Shown piece by piece: positions 1 through 5,492 of a stretch of 7,925 nucleotides of DNA. The position numbers were made by a program, and so were the translations under genes. The number at the start of each line of letters is the position of its first letter. The first letter of the stretch is position 1. The notes beneath the pieces were generated by a model that was given only the letters and a program-made list of their open reading frames with translations, was not told where the DNA came from and did not search any database. The stretch lies in assembly GCA_905208455.1 (NCBI GenBank), contig CAJLPK010000077.1:1-7925 (forward strand), in the 5' to 3' direction. This stretch comes from an uncultured Bacillota bacterium. Its GTDB lineage: Bacteria; Bacillota; Clostridia; Christensenellales; QAND01.

Positions 1-1
1 C

Positions 2-442
2 GGCATGAGCTGCGGGCACTGCACAGCGGCGGTGGAAAAGGCGCTGTTGGCGGTAGACGGCGTACAAAAGGCGGCGGCAGAGCTGGAAGGGCAGACCGTG
101 CGCGTCTGGCTGGCAAAGCCGGTCGCCGACCAGGCGCTGCTGGAGGCGGTGCGCGGCGCTGGGTACGAGGCGCTGTCCGTAGAGAGGGAAAAAGGCGCGA
201 TGGCGCCGGAACATAAAGGAGAGCAAAGCAAAATGAAAAAGATCGTAACGGTAGAGGGCATGATGTGCCAGCATTGCGTGGCGCATGTGGAAAAGGCGCT
301 GCGCGCAGTGCCTGGCGTGGAAGCGGTAGAGGTGAGCCTGGAAAACAAGCAGGCGGTGGTAACGGGCAGCGCAGAGGACCAGGCGTTACTGGACGCGGTG
401 ACGGACGCGGGCTACCAAGCCAAGGGCGTGGAGGAAGCGTAA
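2..442 (+). CDS. C-terminal part of a copper-binding protein with two tandem heavy-metal-associated (HMA) domains; 5' end outside the window
   Basis: The reading frame is already open at base 2 (GGC before the first ATG), and the window begins inside the metal-binding motif GMSCGHC, so the gene starts upstream and the ATG at 5 is almost certainly not the true start. Two HMA folds follow each other. The first has CGHC (Cys codons at 11 and 20) and ends near GAGYEA; the second has GMMCQHC (Cys codons at 266 and 275) and ends near DAGYQA. A charged, Ala/Glu/Lys-rich linker of about 20 residues joins them. CxxC HMA domains bind Cu(I) or similar soft metals. Because the protein stops right after the second domain, it could be the C-terminus of a Cu(I) P-type ATPase with C-terminal HMA domains, as in some Clostridia, or a two-domain chaperone; no ATPase motif is visible. 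The adjacent csoR supports copper as the metal. Confidence 0.85.
   Translation, partial: GMSCGHCTAAVEKALLAVDGVQKAAAELEGQTVRVWLAKPVADQALLEAVRGAGYEALSVEREKGAMAPEHKGEQSKMKKIVTVEGMMCQHCVAHVEKALRAVPGVEAVEVSLENKQAVVTGSAEDQALLDAVTDAGYQAKGVEEA
215..235 (+). promoter_or_regulatory. Possible internal ribosome binding site and start codon for a free CopZ-like domain
   Basis: AAAGGAGAG at 215-223 lies 11 bases upstream of an in-frame ATG at 233-235, inside the two-domain HMA gene. Translation from that ATG would give a 69-residue protein starting MKKIVTVEGMMCQHC, which is the usual size and layout of the copper chaperone CopZ. The Shine-Dalgarno match and spacing are seen directly; that ribosomes use it is inference. 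It could instead be a relic of a formerly separate copZ that became fused to the upstream gene. Confidence 0.4.
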
Positions 443-443
443 C

Positions 444-707
444 GTGCAGGCGGATCATGAGGCCATCAAACGGCGGCTGAAAACCGCGCGCGGACAAATC
501 GATGGGCTGATTAGGATGGTGGAGGAGGACCGGTACTGCCTGGACATTTCCAACCAGCTTTTGGCCACGCAGGCGCTGCTAAAGCGCGCCAACGAGGAGG
601 TGCTGCGCGCGCACATGCTGAGCTGTGTAAAGCAGGCCTTTGAACAGGGCAACGCAGAGGAGAAGATCGACGAGATGATCGGTGTGCTGCACAAAATCAT
701 GAAATGA
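444..707 (+). CDS. csoR: CsoR-family Cu(I)-sensing transcriptional repressor
   Basis: An 87-residue all-helical protein of the CsoR/RcnR (DUF156) family, which binds operator DNA as a tetramer and is released on binding metal. The Cu(I) ligand set of CsoR is complete: Cys32 (in DRYCLDI), His57 and Cys61 (in RAHMLSC). The N-terminal stretch with RRLKTARGQIDGL is the conserved first helix of the family, and the length is typical. The start is GTG at 444, one base after the upstream stop; the ribosome site GAGGAAG (431-437) is six bases away and lies in the end of the HMA gene, so translational coupling is likely. The C-H-C set points to copper rather than Ni/Co (RcnR) or formaldehyde (FrmR). 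By family knowledge it would repress its own copper-export operon; no operator is visible here, and it would be expected upstream of the window. Confidence 0.93.
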   Translation: MQADHEAIKRRLKTARGQIDGLIRMVEEDRYCLDISNQLLATQALLKRANEEVLRAHMLSCVKQAFEQGNAEEKIDEMIGVLHKIMK

Positions 708-736
708 AAAAAGGCTCCGAAAGGGGGCCTTTTTTT
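708..736 (+). terminator. Intrinsic terminator of the copper/csoR unit
   Basis: The stem pairs 708-718 with 724-734 (core AGGCTCC with GGGGCCT, including one G-U pair) around the loop GAAAG, and the 3' arm runs into a tract of T up to 736. It starts immediately after the csoR stop codon. The A-run on the left arm means the hairpin might also work weakly in the opposite direction. Confidence 0.9.
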
Positions 737-929
737 GATGCCGATTGGATGGAAAATCTGCATTCTGATGGGGAAAGGAGGTGTGGTAAGCTGCATCTGG
801 GCAGGGAGATTTTTCCGTGCGGGGCGCATTGCTTTTAAGGGGATGCAAACAAAACCCCGGGCCAAGAGCAGTGCGGGGATAAGTGAAGAACCAAGGGCAG
901 AGGCAAGCCAAGGAACCCCGACCGCTTGA
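737..929. other. Intergenic stretch with no convincing gene
   Basis: I find no coding region I would defend between the csoR terminator and the thi promoter. One frame stays open to a TGA at 927-929, but it has no properly placed ribosome site and its translation is low-complexity with no recognisable motif. A near-perfect Shine-Dalgarno sequence, AAAGGAGGTG, is present at 774-783 without a start codon at useful distance. CCCCG (855-859) and CGGGG (874-878) can form a short stem. Confidence 0.5.
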
Positions 930-958
930 TTGACTTTTTTGCGCGGATTGGATACAAT
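930..958 (+). promoter_or_regulatory. Promoter of the thiamine operon
   Basis: The -35 box TTGACT (930-935) and -10 box TACAAT (953-958) each match the housekeeping consensus at five of six positions and are separated by exactly 17 bases. Transcription would begin near 964-966, which is where the first helix of the TPP aptamer starts. That fit between promoter and riboswitch strengthens the call. Confidence 0.85.
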
Positions 959-960
959 GA

Positions 961-1056
961 GGGTGGATTTTGTAGGGGGACCCCTTTGGGGTTGAGAAGG
1001 TAGAACCTGACCCTTAGAACCTGTCGGTTAAGACCGTGGTAGGGAATCAAACCATC
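961..1056 (+). promoter_or_regulatory. TPP riboswitch aptamer (THI element)
   Basis: The aptamer senses thiamine pyrophosphate in the nascent transcript. Its conserved core is present: TAGGGG (973-978) pairs with ACCCTTA (1010-1016) as P2, ACCCC and GGGGT (980-984/988-992) form P3, followed by TGAGA (993-997), then GAACCTG (1017-1023), a small P5 hairpin CGGT/ACCG (1025-1028/1033-1036) and GTAGGGAA (1039-1046). P1 forms from TTTG (969-972) with CAAA (1048-1051), continued by 964-966 with 1052-1054 across a two-base bulge. An extra hairpin, AGGT/ACCT (998-1001/1005-1008), fills the position of the optional P3a arm. The nonamer TAGAACCTG occurs twice (1001-1009 and 1015-1023), which is odd. Downstream thiD-thiC-thiM-thiE confirms the ligand. 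Confidence 0.96.
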
Positions 1057-1082
1057 TGAAAACGAAATTTTTTCAGTTGCAG

Positions 1083-1110
1083 TGCTTTCCGGAAACGGGA
1101 GGCATTTTTT
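1083..1110 (+). terminator. Riboswitch-controlled intrinsic terminator (expression platform)
   Basis: TGCTTTCCG (1083-1091) pairs without a gap, including two G-U pairs, with CGGGAGGCA (1096-1104) around a GAAA tetraloop, followed by six T (1105-1110). It lies between the TPP aptamer and the thiD ribosome site, so TPP binding most likely stops transcription. A candidate antiterminator is the pairing of GGGAA (1042-1046, in the aptamer core) with TTTCC (1086-1090) in the terminator's 5' arm; that pairing is inference. A separate A/T-rich hairpin, CTGAAAA/TTTTCAG (1056-1062/1070-1076), sits between aptamer and terminator and has no assigned role. Confidence 0.9.
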
Positions 1111-1135
1111 CTTTCCAGAAAGGCGGTACAAAACC

Positions 1136-1951
1136 ATGAAACATGCATTGACCATTGCAGGATCGGATTGCAGCGGCGGCGCCGGCATCCAGGCGGACCT
1201 GAAAACCTTTGCGGCCCACGGTGTATACGGCATGAGCGTGATCGTCTCTGTCGTGGCGGAAAACACAGAGCGCGTGATTTCCATTGAGGATATTTCGCCT
1301 AAGGTGATCTGCGACCAGATCGACGCGGTATTTACCGATATTGAGGTGGACGCGGTGAAGGTGGGGATGCTCAGCGGCATAGAGCAGATGCACGCCGTGG
1401 CGGACAAGCTGGCGCAATACCGGCCGCAGCACATCGTCATCGACCCGGTGATGGTGGCCAAGGGCGGCTGCGCGCTGATGCAGCCGGAGGCGCTGGAAAC
1501 GATGAAGCAGGACATTCTGCCGCTGGCGGATGTGCTTACGCCCAACCTGCCGGAGGCCGAGGCGCTGACCGGGCTTTCCATCCGCCGCGATAAGGACATG
1601 CAAAAGGCAGCGCAGATCATGATGGATTTGGGCGCAAAAAGCGTAGTCATCAAGGGCGGGCACCTGACCGGCGAAGAGGCGGCGGACGTATTGTTTGACG
1701 GAAAATCGTTTCTGACGTTTGTAAGCCCCCGCATTGATACGAAGAACACCCACGGCACGGGCTGCACCTTTTCCTCCGCCATTGCGGCCAACCTGGCCAA
1801 CGGCATGGCGCGGGCCGAAGCGGTCAAGGCGGCCAAGCGGTATATCACGGGCGCGATTGCGCACGCGCTGCCCATCGGGCACGGGCACGGACCGACACAC
1901 CATTTTTACAGCCTATACAAAAAAGGCGGCTTTGAGGGGATGACACGATGA
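1136..1951 (+). CDS. thiD: Hydroxymethylpyrimidine / phosphomethylpyrimidine kinase
   Basis: A 271-residue ribokinase-fold enzyme that phosphorylates HMP to HMP-P and then HMP-PP, the pyrimidine substrate of ThiE, in the cytoplasm. The N-terminal signature GSDCSGGAGIQAD (residues 9-21) carries the HMP-binding region. DPVMVAKGG in the middle and NTHGTGCTF (204-212) near the end form the ATP/anion-hole region with the conserved Cys210; GHGPTHHF lies close to the C-terminus. Length is normal for ThiD. I start it at ATG 1136 because AAAGGCGG (1119-1126) sits nine bases upstream; a GTG at 1082 is in frame but lies inside the riboswitch terminator hairpin. It is the first gene of the operon, and its stop overlaps the thiC start (ATGA at 1948-1951). 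Expression should fall when TPP is abundant. Confidence 0.96.
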   Translation: MKHALTIAGSDCSGGAGIQADLKTFAAHGVYGMSVIVSVVAENTERVISIEDISPKVICDQIDAVFTDIEVDAVKVGMLSGIEQMHAVADKLAQYRPQHIVIDPVMVAKGGCALMQPEALETMKQDILPLADVLTPNLPEAEALTGLSIRRDKDMQKAAQIMMDLGAKSVVIKGGHLTGEEAADVLFDGKSFLTFVSPRIDTKNTHGTGCTFSSAIAANLANGMARAEAVKAAKRYITGAIAHALPIGHGHGPTHHFYSLYKKGGFEGMTR

Positions 1952-3261
1952 GGTACAAAACACAGATGCAGGCGGCCAAGCAGGGCGTTGTGACGCCGGA
2001 AATGGCGCTGGTGGCCAAAAAGGAGCGCAGAGACGCGCAGTATATTTTAGAGCGCGTGGCAAGGGGCACGATTGCCATTCCGGCCAACATTGGGCATACA
2101 AGCCTGTCCGCCGAGGGCATCGGCGAAGGGCTGAAAACCAAAATCAACGTAAACCTGGGCATTTCCGGCGACTGCATGGACTATACCGAGGAGCTGAAAA
2201 AAGCGGAGATGGCGGTCAAGATGGGCGCAGAGGCCATCATGGACCTTTCCAATTACGGCAAGACGCATGATTTTAGGCAGGTGCTGGTGCAAAGGATCCC
2301 GGCAATGATCGGCACTGTACCGATGTACGATGCCATCGGCTACCTGGAAAAGGATTTGCAGAAGATCACAGCGGGCGGTTTTATGCGCGTCATCGAGGCG
2401 CACGCCAGGGAGGGCGTGGACTTTATGACCATCCATGCCGGCATCAACCGCCGGGCGGTGGAGGCGTTTCGGCGCACGGGGCGGCTGACCAACATCGTAT
2501 CCCGCGGCGGCAGCCTGATTTTTGCCTGGATGGAAATGACGGGGAACGAAAACCCGTTCTACGAGTATTACGACGATGTGCTGGATATTTTGCGTGAATA
2601 TGACGTAACGATCTCCTTGGGCGACGCGCTGCGCCCCGGCAGCATCCACGACAGCAGCGACGCCGGGCAGCTCAGCGAGCTCATCGAGCTGGGCGCGCTG
2701 ACCAAGCGCGCCTGGCAGGCGGATGTGCAGGTGATGGTAGAGGGCCCGGGGCACATGGCCTTGGGCGAGGTAGAGGCCAACATGCGCCTGCAAAAGCGGC
2801 TGTGCTATGGCGCGCCGTTTTATGTGCTGGGGCCGATTGTCACGGATGTGGCGCCGGGCTACGACCATATCACAAGCGCCATCGGCGGCGCGGTGGCGGC
2901 GATGAGCGGCGCGGACTTTTTATGCTATGTGACCCCGGCCGAGCACCTGCGCCTGCCGGATCTGCAGGATGTAAAGGACGGTATTATGGCGGTCAAGATT
3001 GCGGCGCATGCGGCGGACGTGGCCAACGGCCTGCCGGGCGCCCGGGACTGGGACGATGCGATGAGCGACGCCCGCCGCAGGCTGGATTGGGAGGAGATGT
3101 TCTCCCTGGCCATGGACGGCGAAAAGGCACGCGCCTATTTTGAAAGTAAGCCCCCGCAGGACCGGCATAGCTGCTCGATGTGCGGCAAGATGTGCGCCAT
3201 GCGCACTACCAACCGTATCCTGGAGGGGATGGAAGTAAAATTTGCAGAGGAGGAACAATGA
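1948..3261 (+). CDS. thiC: Phosphomethylpyrimidine (HMP-P) synthase, short clostridial-type ThiC
   Basis: A 437-residue radical-SAM enzyme that rearranges aminoimidazole ribotide to HMP-P. Conserved ThiC blocks run in order: PANIGH (45-50), TIHAGINR (161-168), SRGGS (185-189), SLGDALRPGS (223-232), VEGPGH (264-269), PGYDHITSAIG (303-313), CYVTPAEHL (326-334) and KIAAHAAD (350-357). The C-terminal iron-sulfur motif is Cys409, Cys412, Cys416, i.e. CX2CX3C, one residue shorter than the CX2CX4C of E. coli-type ThiC. Two core blocks also differ from E. coli ThiC: INVNLGIS (66-73) where VNANIG is usual, and MDLSNYGKT (98-106) where MDLSTG is usual. As I recall, these belong to a clostridial clade related to the BzaA/B/F hydroxybenzimidazole synthases. 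The TPP riboswitch and thiD/thiM/thiE neighbours argue for HMP-P synthase. Ribosome site GAGGGGA (1934-1940); the start overlaps thiD by four bases. Confidence 0.93.
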   Translation: MRYKTQMQAAKQGVVTPEMALVAKKERRDAQYILERVARGTIAIPANIGHTSLSAEGIGEGLKTKINVNLGISGDCMDYTEELKKAEMAVKMGAEAIMDLSNYGKTHDFRQVLVQRIPAMIGTVPMYDAIGYLEKDLQKITAGGFMRVIEAHAREGVDFMTIHAGINRRAVEAFRRTGRLTNIVSRGGSLIFAWMEMTGNENPFYEYYDDVLDILREYDVTISLGDALRPGSIHDSSDAGQLSELIELGALTKRAWQADVQVMVEGPGHMALGEVEANMRLQKRLCYGAPFYVLGPIVTDVAPGYDHITSAIGGAVAAMSGADFLCYVTPAEHLRLPDLQDVKDGIMAVKIAAHAADVANGLPGARDWDDAMSDARRRLDWEEMFSLAMDGEKARAYFESKPPQDRHSCSMCGKMCAMRTTNRILEGMEVKFAEEEQ

Positions 3262-3262
3262 C

Positions 3263-4135
3263 ATGGAAGAAAACAGGCTGATAGAGGATGTGGCACAGGC
3301 GCTGGAAAACGTGCGGGCGCAGTGCCCGCTGATCCACAACATCACAAACTATGTGACGGTCAATGACGTGGCCAACATCGTGCTGGCGGTGGGGGCGTCC
3401 CCCATCATGGCGGACGATATAGCGGAGGCCGGCGACATTGCCTCCGTTGCGGGGGCGCTGGTTTTGAACATCGGCACGCTCAACGCCCGCACGGTGGAAT
3501 CCATGGTAGAGGCGGGCAAACGTGCCAACCAGGCCGGCGTGCCTGTGGTGCTGGACCCTGTGGGCGCGGGCGCGTCCGCGCTGCGCAATGAGACGACGGC
3601 ACGGCTATTAAAGGAAGTAAAGCTGACGGTGCTGCGCGGCAACCTTTCGGAGATTTCCTTCATTGCGGGCGAGCAGAGCAACACCAAGGGCGTGGACGCC
3701 GGCGCAGCGGATGCCGGCAACGACGCGGTGGCGATTGCCCAAAAGGTGGCCAAGCAGTTGGGCTGCGTGGTGGGCATCACCGGCCAGGTAGATGTGGTAT
3801 CGGACGGCACACGGGTGGCCAAGATCCAAAACGGCGTGAGGCTGCTGGGCAAGGTCACGGGCACGGGCTGTATGACCAGCGCGCTGGTGGGCAGCTATTG
3901 CGGGGCGAACCGCGATGCGTTTACCGCGGCGGTGGCGGGCATTGCCACGATGGGCATGGCGGGAGAAATCGCGTTTGAGACGGTGCTGCAAAAGGAAAAG
4001 GACCATGCCAAGGACAAAAAGGCATACATCGTGCCGGGCACGGGCCGGTTTCATATCGGGATCATCGATGCGGTGAGCCGGATGAACGATGAGACGGTGA
4101 AAGCGTGGGCGAAGCTGTATGAAGTGGGATGCTGA
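3263..4135 (+). CDS. thiM: Hydroxyethylthiazole kinase
   Basis: A 290-residue ribokinase-like enzyme that phosphorylates the thiazole alcohol THZ to THZ-P, letting the cell reuse thiazole from degraded thiamine. Signatures are CPLIHNITNYVTVNDVAN (21-38, substrate pocket), ASPIMADD (45-52), VLDPVGAGAS (96-105), LRGNLSEI (124-131) and VTGTGCMTSAL (198-208) with the conserved Cys203 at the active-site helix. The start chosen is ATG 3263, nine bases after AGGAGG (3248-3253), which lies in the end of thiC; an in-frame TTG at 3242 lies upstream of that site and is rejected. The gap to thiC is one base and the end overlaps thiE by 17 bases. As the only thiazole-supplying gene in the operon, it implies salvage rather than synthesis of the thiazole half, unless thiG/H/F/S are elsewhere. 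Confidence 0.96.
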   Translation: MEENRLIEDVAQALENVRAQCPLIHNITNYVTVNDVANIVLAVGASPIMADDIAEAGDIASVAGALVLNIGTLNARTVESMVEAGKRANQAGVPVVLDPVGAGASALRNETTARLLKEVKLTVLRGNLSEISFIAGEQSNTKGVDAGAADAGNDAVAIAQKVAKQLGCVVGITGQVDVVSDGTRVAKIQNGVRLLGKVTGTGCMTSALVGSYCGANRDAFTAAVAGIATMGMAGEIAFETVLQKEKDHAKDKKAYIVPGTGRFHIGIIDAVSRMNDETVKAWAKLYEVGC

Positions 4136-4751
4136 GTATACGCTGTATTTGGTGACGGACCGCGAGCTGATGAGCACCGATACGCTCTCTGAGGCGGTGG
4201 AACAGGCAATTTTGGGCGGCTGTACGATGGTGCAGCTTAGGGAAAAGACGGCGGACAGCCGCGCGTTTTACGACGAGGCGCTGCGCATCAAGGCGGTGAC
4301 GGATAGGTATAAGGTGCCGCTGATCATCAACGACAGGGTGGACATCGCCCTGGCGGTGGAGGCGGCGGGCGTGCATGTGGGGCAGGGCGACCTGCCGGCT
4401 GACGTGGTGCGCCGCATTGTAGGCCCGGATAAGCTGTTGGGCGTGTCGGTGGGCAGCGTGGAACAGGCGCAAAGGGCCAAGCGCGACGGGGCGGATTATC
4501 TCGGCATCGGCGCGATGTATGCCACCGCTACCAAGAAGGATGCGGAGGTGGTTTCGTTTGAAACGCTAACGCGCATCCGGCAGGAGGTGGACCTGCCGAA
4601 TGTGGTCATCGGCGGCATCAACGAGGCCACAGCGCCGCGGTTTACCAAGCGGGTGACGGATGGGCTGGCGGTGGTCAGCGCCATCATCGCGCAGCCGGAT
4701 ATACAGGCGGCGGCCCGGCATCTGCGCGCCATGTTTGAGGGCAACGCATGA
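4119..4751 (+). CDS. thiE: Thiamine-phosphate synthase
   Basis: A 210-residue TIM-barrel enzyme that joins HMP-PP (from ThiD) with THZ-P (from ThiM) to give thiamine monophosphate. Family blocks seen are YLVTDREL (10-17), VQLREK (38-43), the diphosphate/Mg-binding INDRVDIA (70-77), HVGQGDLP (86-93), GIGAMYATATKKDA (129-142) and the phosphate-binding IGGIN (164-168). Length is typical. The ATG at 4119 starts 17 bases before the thiM stop; only a weak purine-rich stretch precedes it, so translation is probably coupled to thiM. The end overlaps the HAD gene (ATGA at 4748-4751). No TenI or ThiL fusion is present. ThiE rather than the regulator-like TenI is supported by the intact phosphate-binding residues and the neighbouring thiM. 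Confidence 0.95.
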   Translation: MKWDAEYTLYLVTDRELMSTDTLSEAVEQAILGGCTMVQLREKTADSRAFYDEALRIKAVTDRYKVPLIINDRVDIALAVEAAGVHVGQGDLPADVVRRIVGPDKLLGVSVGSVEQAQRAKRDGADYLGIGAMYATATKKDAEVVSFETLTRIRQEVDLPNVVIGGINEATAPRFTKRVTDGLAVVSAIIAQPDIQAAARHLRAMFEGNA

Positions 4752-5380
4752 ACCGCGGGGCGATTTTTGACTTAGACGGCACGCTGCTGGATTCCATGCG
4801 GGTATGGGAGCAGGTAGACATAGACTTTTTAGCGGAGCACGGCATCGGCGTCCCACAGGACTATGTGCGCGCCGTGGCGGAGATGAGCCTGGCGGATTCG
4901 GCGGCGTATACCGTGCGCCGGTTTGCGCTGCCCCTTTCGCCGGAGGAGGTGATGGACCGGTGGCGGGCCATGGTGCAGCAGGCCTATGAGACGGAGGTAC
5001 CGCTGAAGCCGGGGGCAAAGGCGCTGCTGGAAAAGATGCACCGGGCGGGCTGGCGATTGGGCGTGGCCACGGCGCTGGAAAGGGCGCAGTACGAGCCCTG
5101 CCTGCGGCGGTTGGGAATCTATGAACGGTTTTGTGCCTTTGCGGAGGTCGCAGAGAGCCGGGACAAGGCGTTCCCGGACCTCTATCTGTTGGCGGCCGAG
5201 CGTATGGAGGTGGAGCCGCAGCGCTGTGTGGTGTTTGAGGACATTGTAAAGGGCATCCGCGGGGCCAAGGGCGCGGGCATGCAAACCGTGGGGGTGTACG
5301 ATGAGACGTCGGCCCACCAATGGCCGCTGATGTGCGGGACGGCGGACAGGAGCGTGCGTTCGCTGGAAGAACTGCTGTAA
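4748..5380 (+). CDS. HAD-superfamily phosphatase of the thiamine operon, possible thiamine-phosphate phosphatase
   Basis: A 210-residue HAD hydrolase of the beta-phosphoglucomutase-like group, with an alpha-helical cap between motifs I and II (about residues 16-85). Motif I is DLDGT (8-12; Asp8 nucleophile, Asp10 acid/base), motif II has Thr108 in VATAL, motif III is Lys140, and motif IV is FED (163-165) with a metal-binding acidic pair. All catalytic residues are present, so it should be active on a small phosphorylated compound. The substrate cannot be read from the sequence. Its start overlaps thiE by four bases and a terminator follows at once, so it is clearly the last gene of the riboswitch-controlled operon. 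The plausible role is removing phosphate from thiamine monophosphate, which is needed if the cell makes TPP with a thiamine pyrophosphokinase rather than ThiL. House-cleaning of other phosphates is the alternative. Confidence 0.88.
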   Translation: MNRGAIFDLDGTLLDSMRVWEQVDIDFLAEHGIGVPQDYVRAVAEMSLADSAAYTVRRFALPLSPEEVMDRWRAMVQQAYETEVPLKPGAKALLEKMHRAGWRLGVATALERAQYEPCLRRLGIYERFCAFAEVAESRDKAFPDLYLLAAERMEVEPQRCVVFEDIVKGIRGAKGAGMQTVGVYDETSAHQWPLMCGTADRSVRSLEELL

Positions 5381-5390
5381 GGCAGGATGA

Positions 5391-5414
5391 AAAAGAGCCG
5401 AAAGGCTCTTTTTT
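5391..5414 (+). terminator. Intrinsic terminator ending the thiamine operon
   Basis: AAAAGAGCC (5391-5399) pairs perfectly with GGCTCTTTT (5404-5412) around a GAAA tetraloop, and the T-run continues to 5414. It begins ten bases after the stop codon of the HAD gene. Confidence 0.93.
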
Positions 5415-5445
5415 GTATGCGCTGAAAGGAAAAAGCCGAAAAATG

Positions 5446-5474
5446 TTGACAACAGCGCCAAAAACAGGGATAAA
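5446..5474 (+). promoter_or_regulatory. Weakly supported promoter before the two-TM protein gene
   Basis: A perfect -35 hexamer TTGACA (5446-5451) is followed after 17 bases by GATAAA (5469-5474), which matches the -10 consensus at four of six positions. A start site near 5481 would cut into the ribosome site (AAGGAAGGGG from 5473), leaving a leader of only about 12 bases, so this pairing is doubtful. The stretch does lie where a promoter is needed, between a strong terminator and the next gene. Confidence 0.35.
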
Positions 5475-5492
5475 GGAAGGGGGGCATACAGG

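Noticed and set aside
855..878. CCCCG/CGGGG stem followed, on the minus strand, by a short T-rich stretch, resembling a minus-strand terminator
   Set aside because: Only five base pairs with a 14-base loop, and there is no minus-strand gene for it to end.
735..929. 64-codon open frame after the csoR terminator
   Set aside because: It begins within the terminator T-tract, has no ribosome site at a useful distance and no recognisable motif.
1082..1135. Upstream in-frame GTG start giving a longer ThiD
   Set aside because: It lies in the riboswitch terminator hairpin and the added residues match no ThiD N-terminus; ATG 1136 has a ribosome site and begins at the conserved MKHALTIAGSD.
835..2868. 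Long open frames on the minus strand (for example 835-1875 and 2047-2868) opposite the thi genes
   Set aside because: They are shadows of high-G+C coding sequence; translations are biased in composition, have no family motif, and lie opposite clearly conserved enzymes.
1948..3261. Calling the ThiC homologue a BzaF-type hydroxybenzimidazole synthase
   Set aside because: The motif resemblance is from memory and is shared by clostridial ThiC; the TPP riboswitch and thiD/thiM/thiE neighbours favour ThiC, and no cobalamin gene or riboswitch is present.
3242..3262. Upstream in-frame TTG start for ThiM
   Set aside because: The strong AGGAGG site lies after this TTG and nine bases before ATG 3263, so the ATG is the start.
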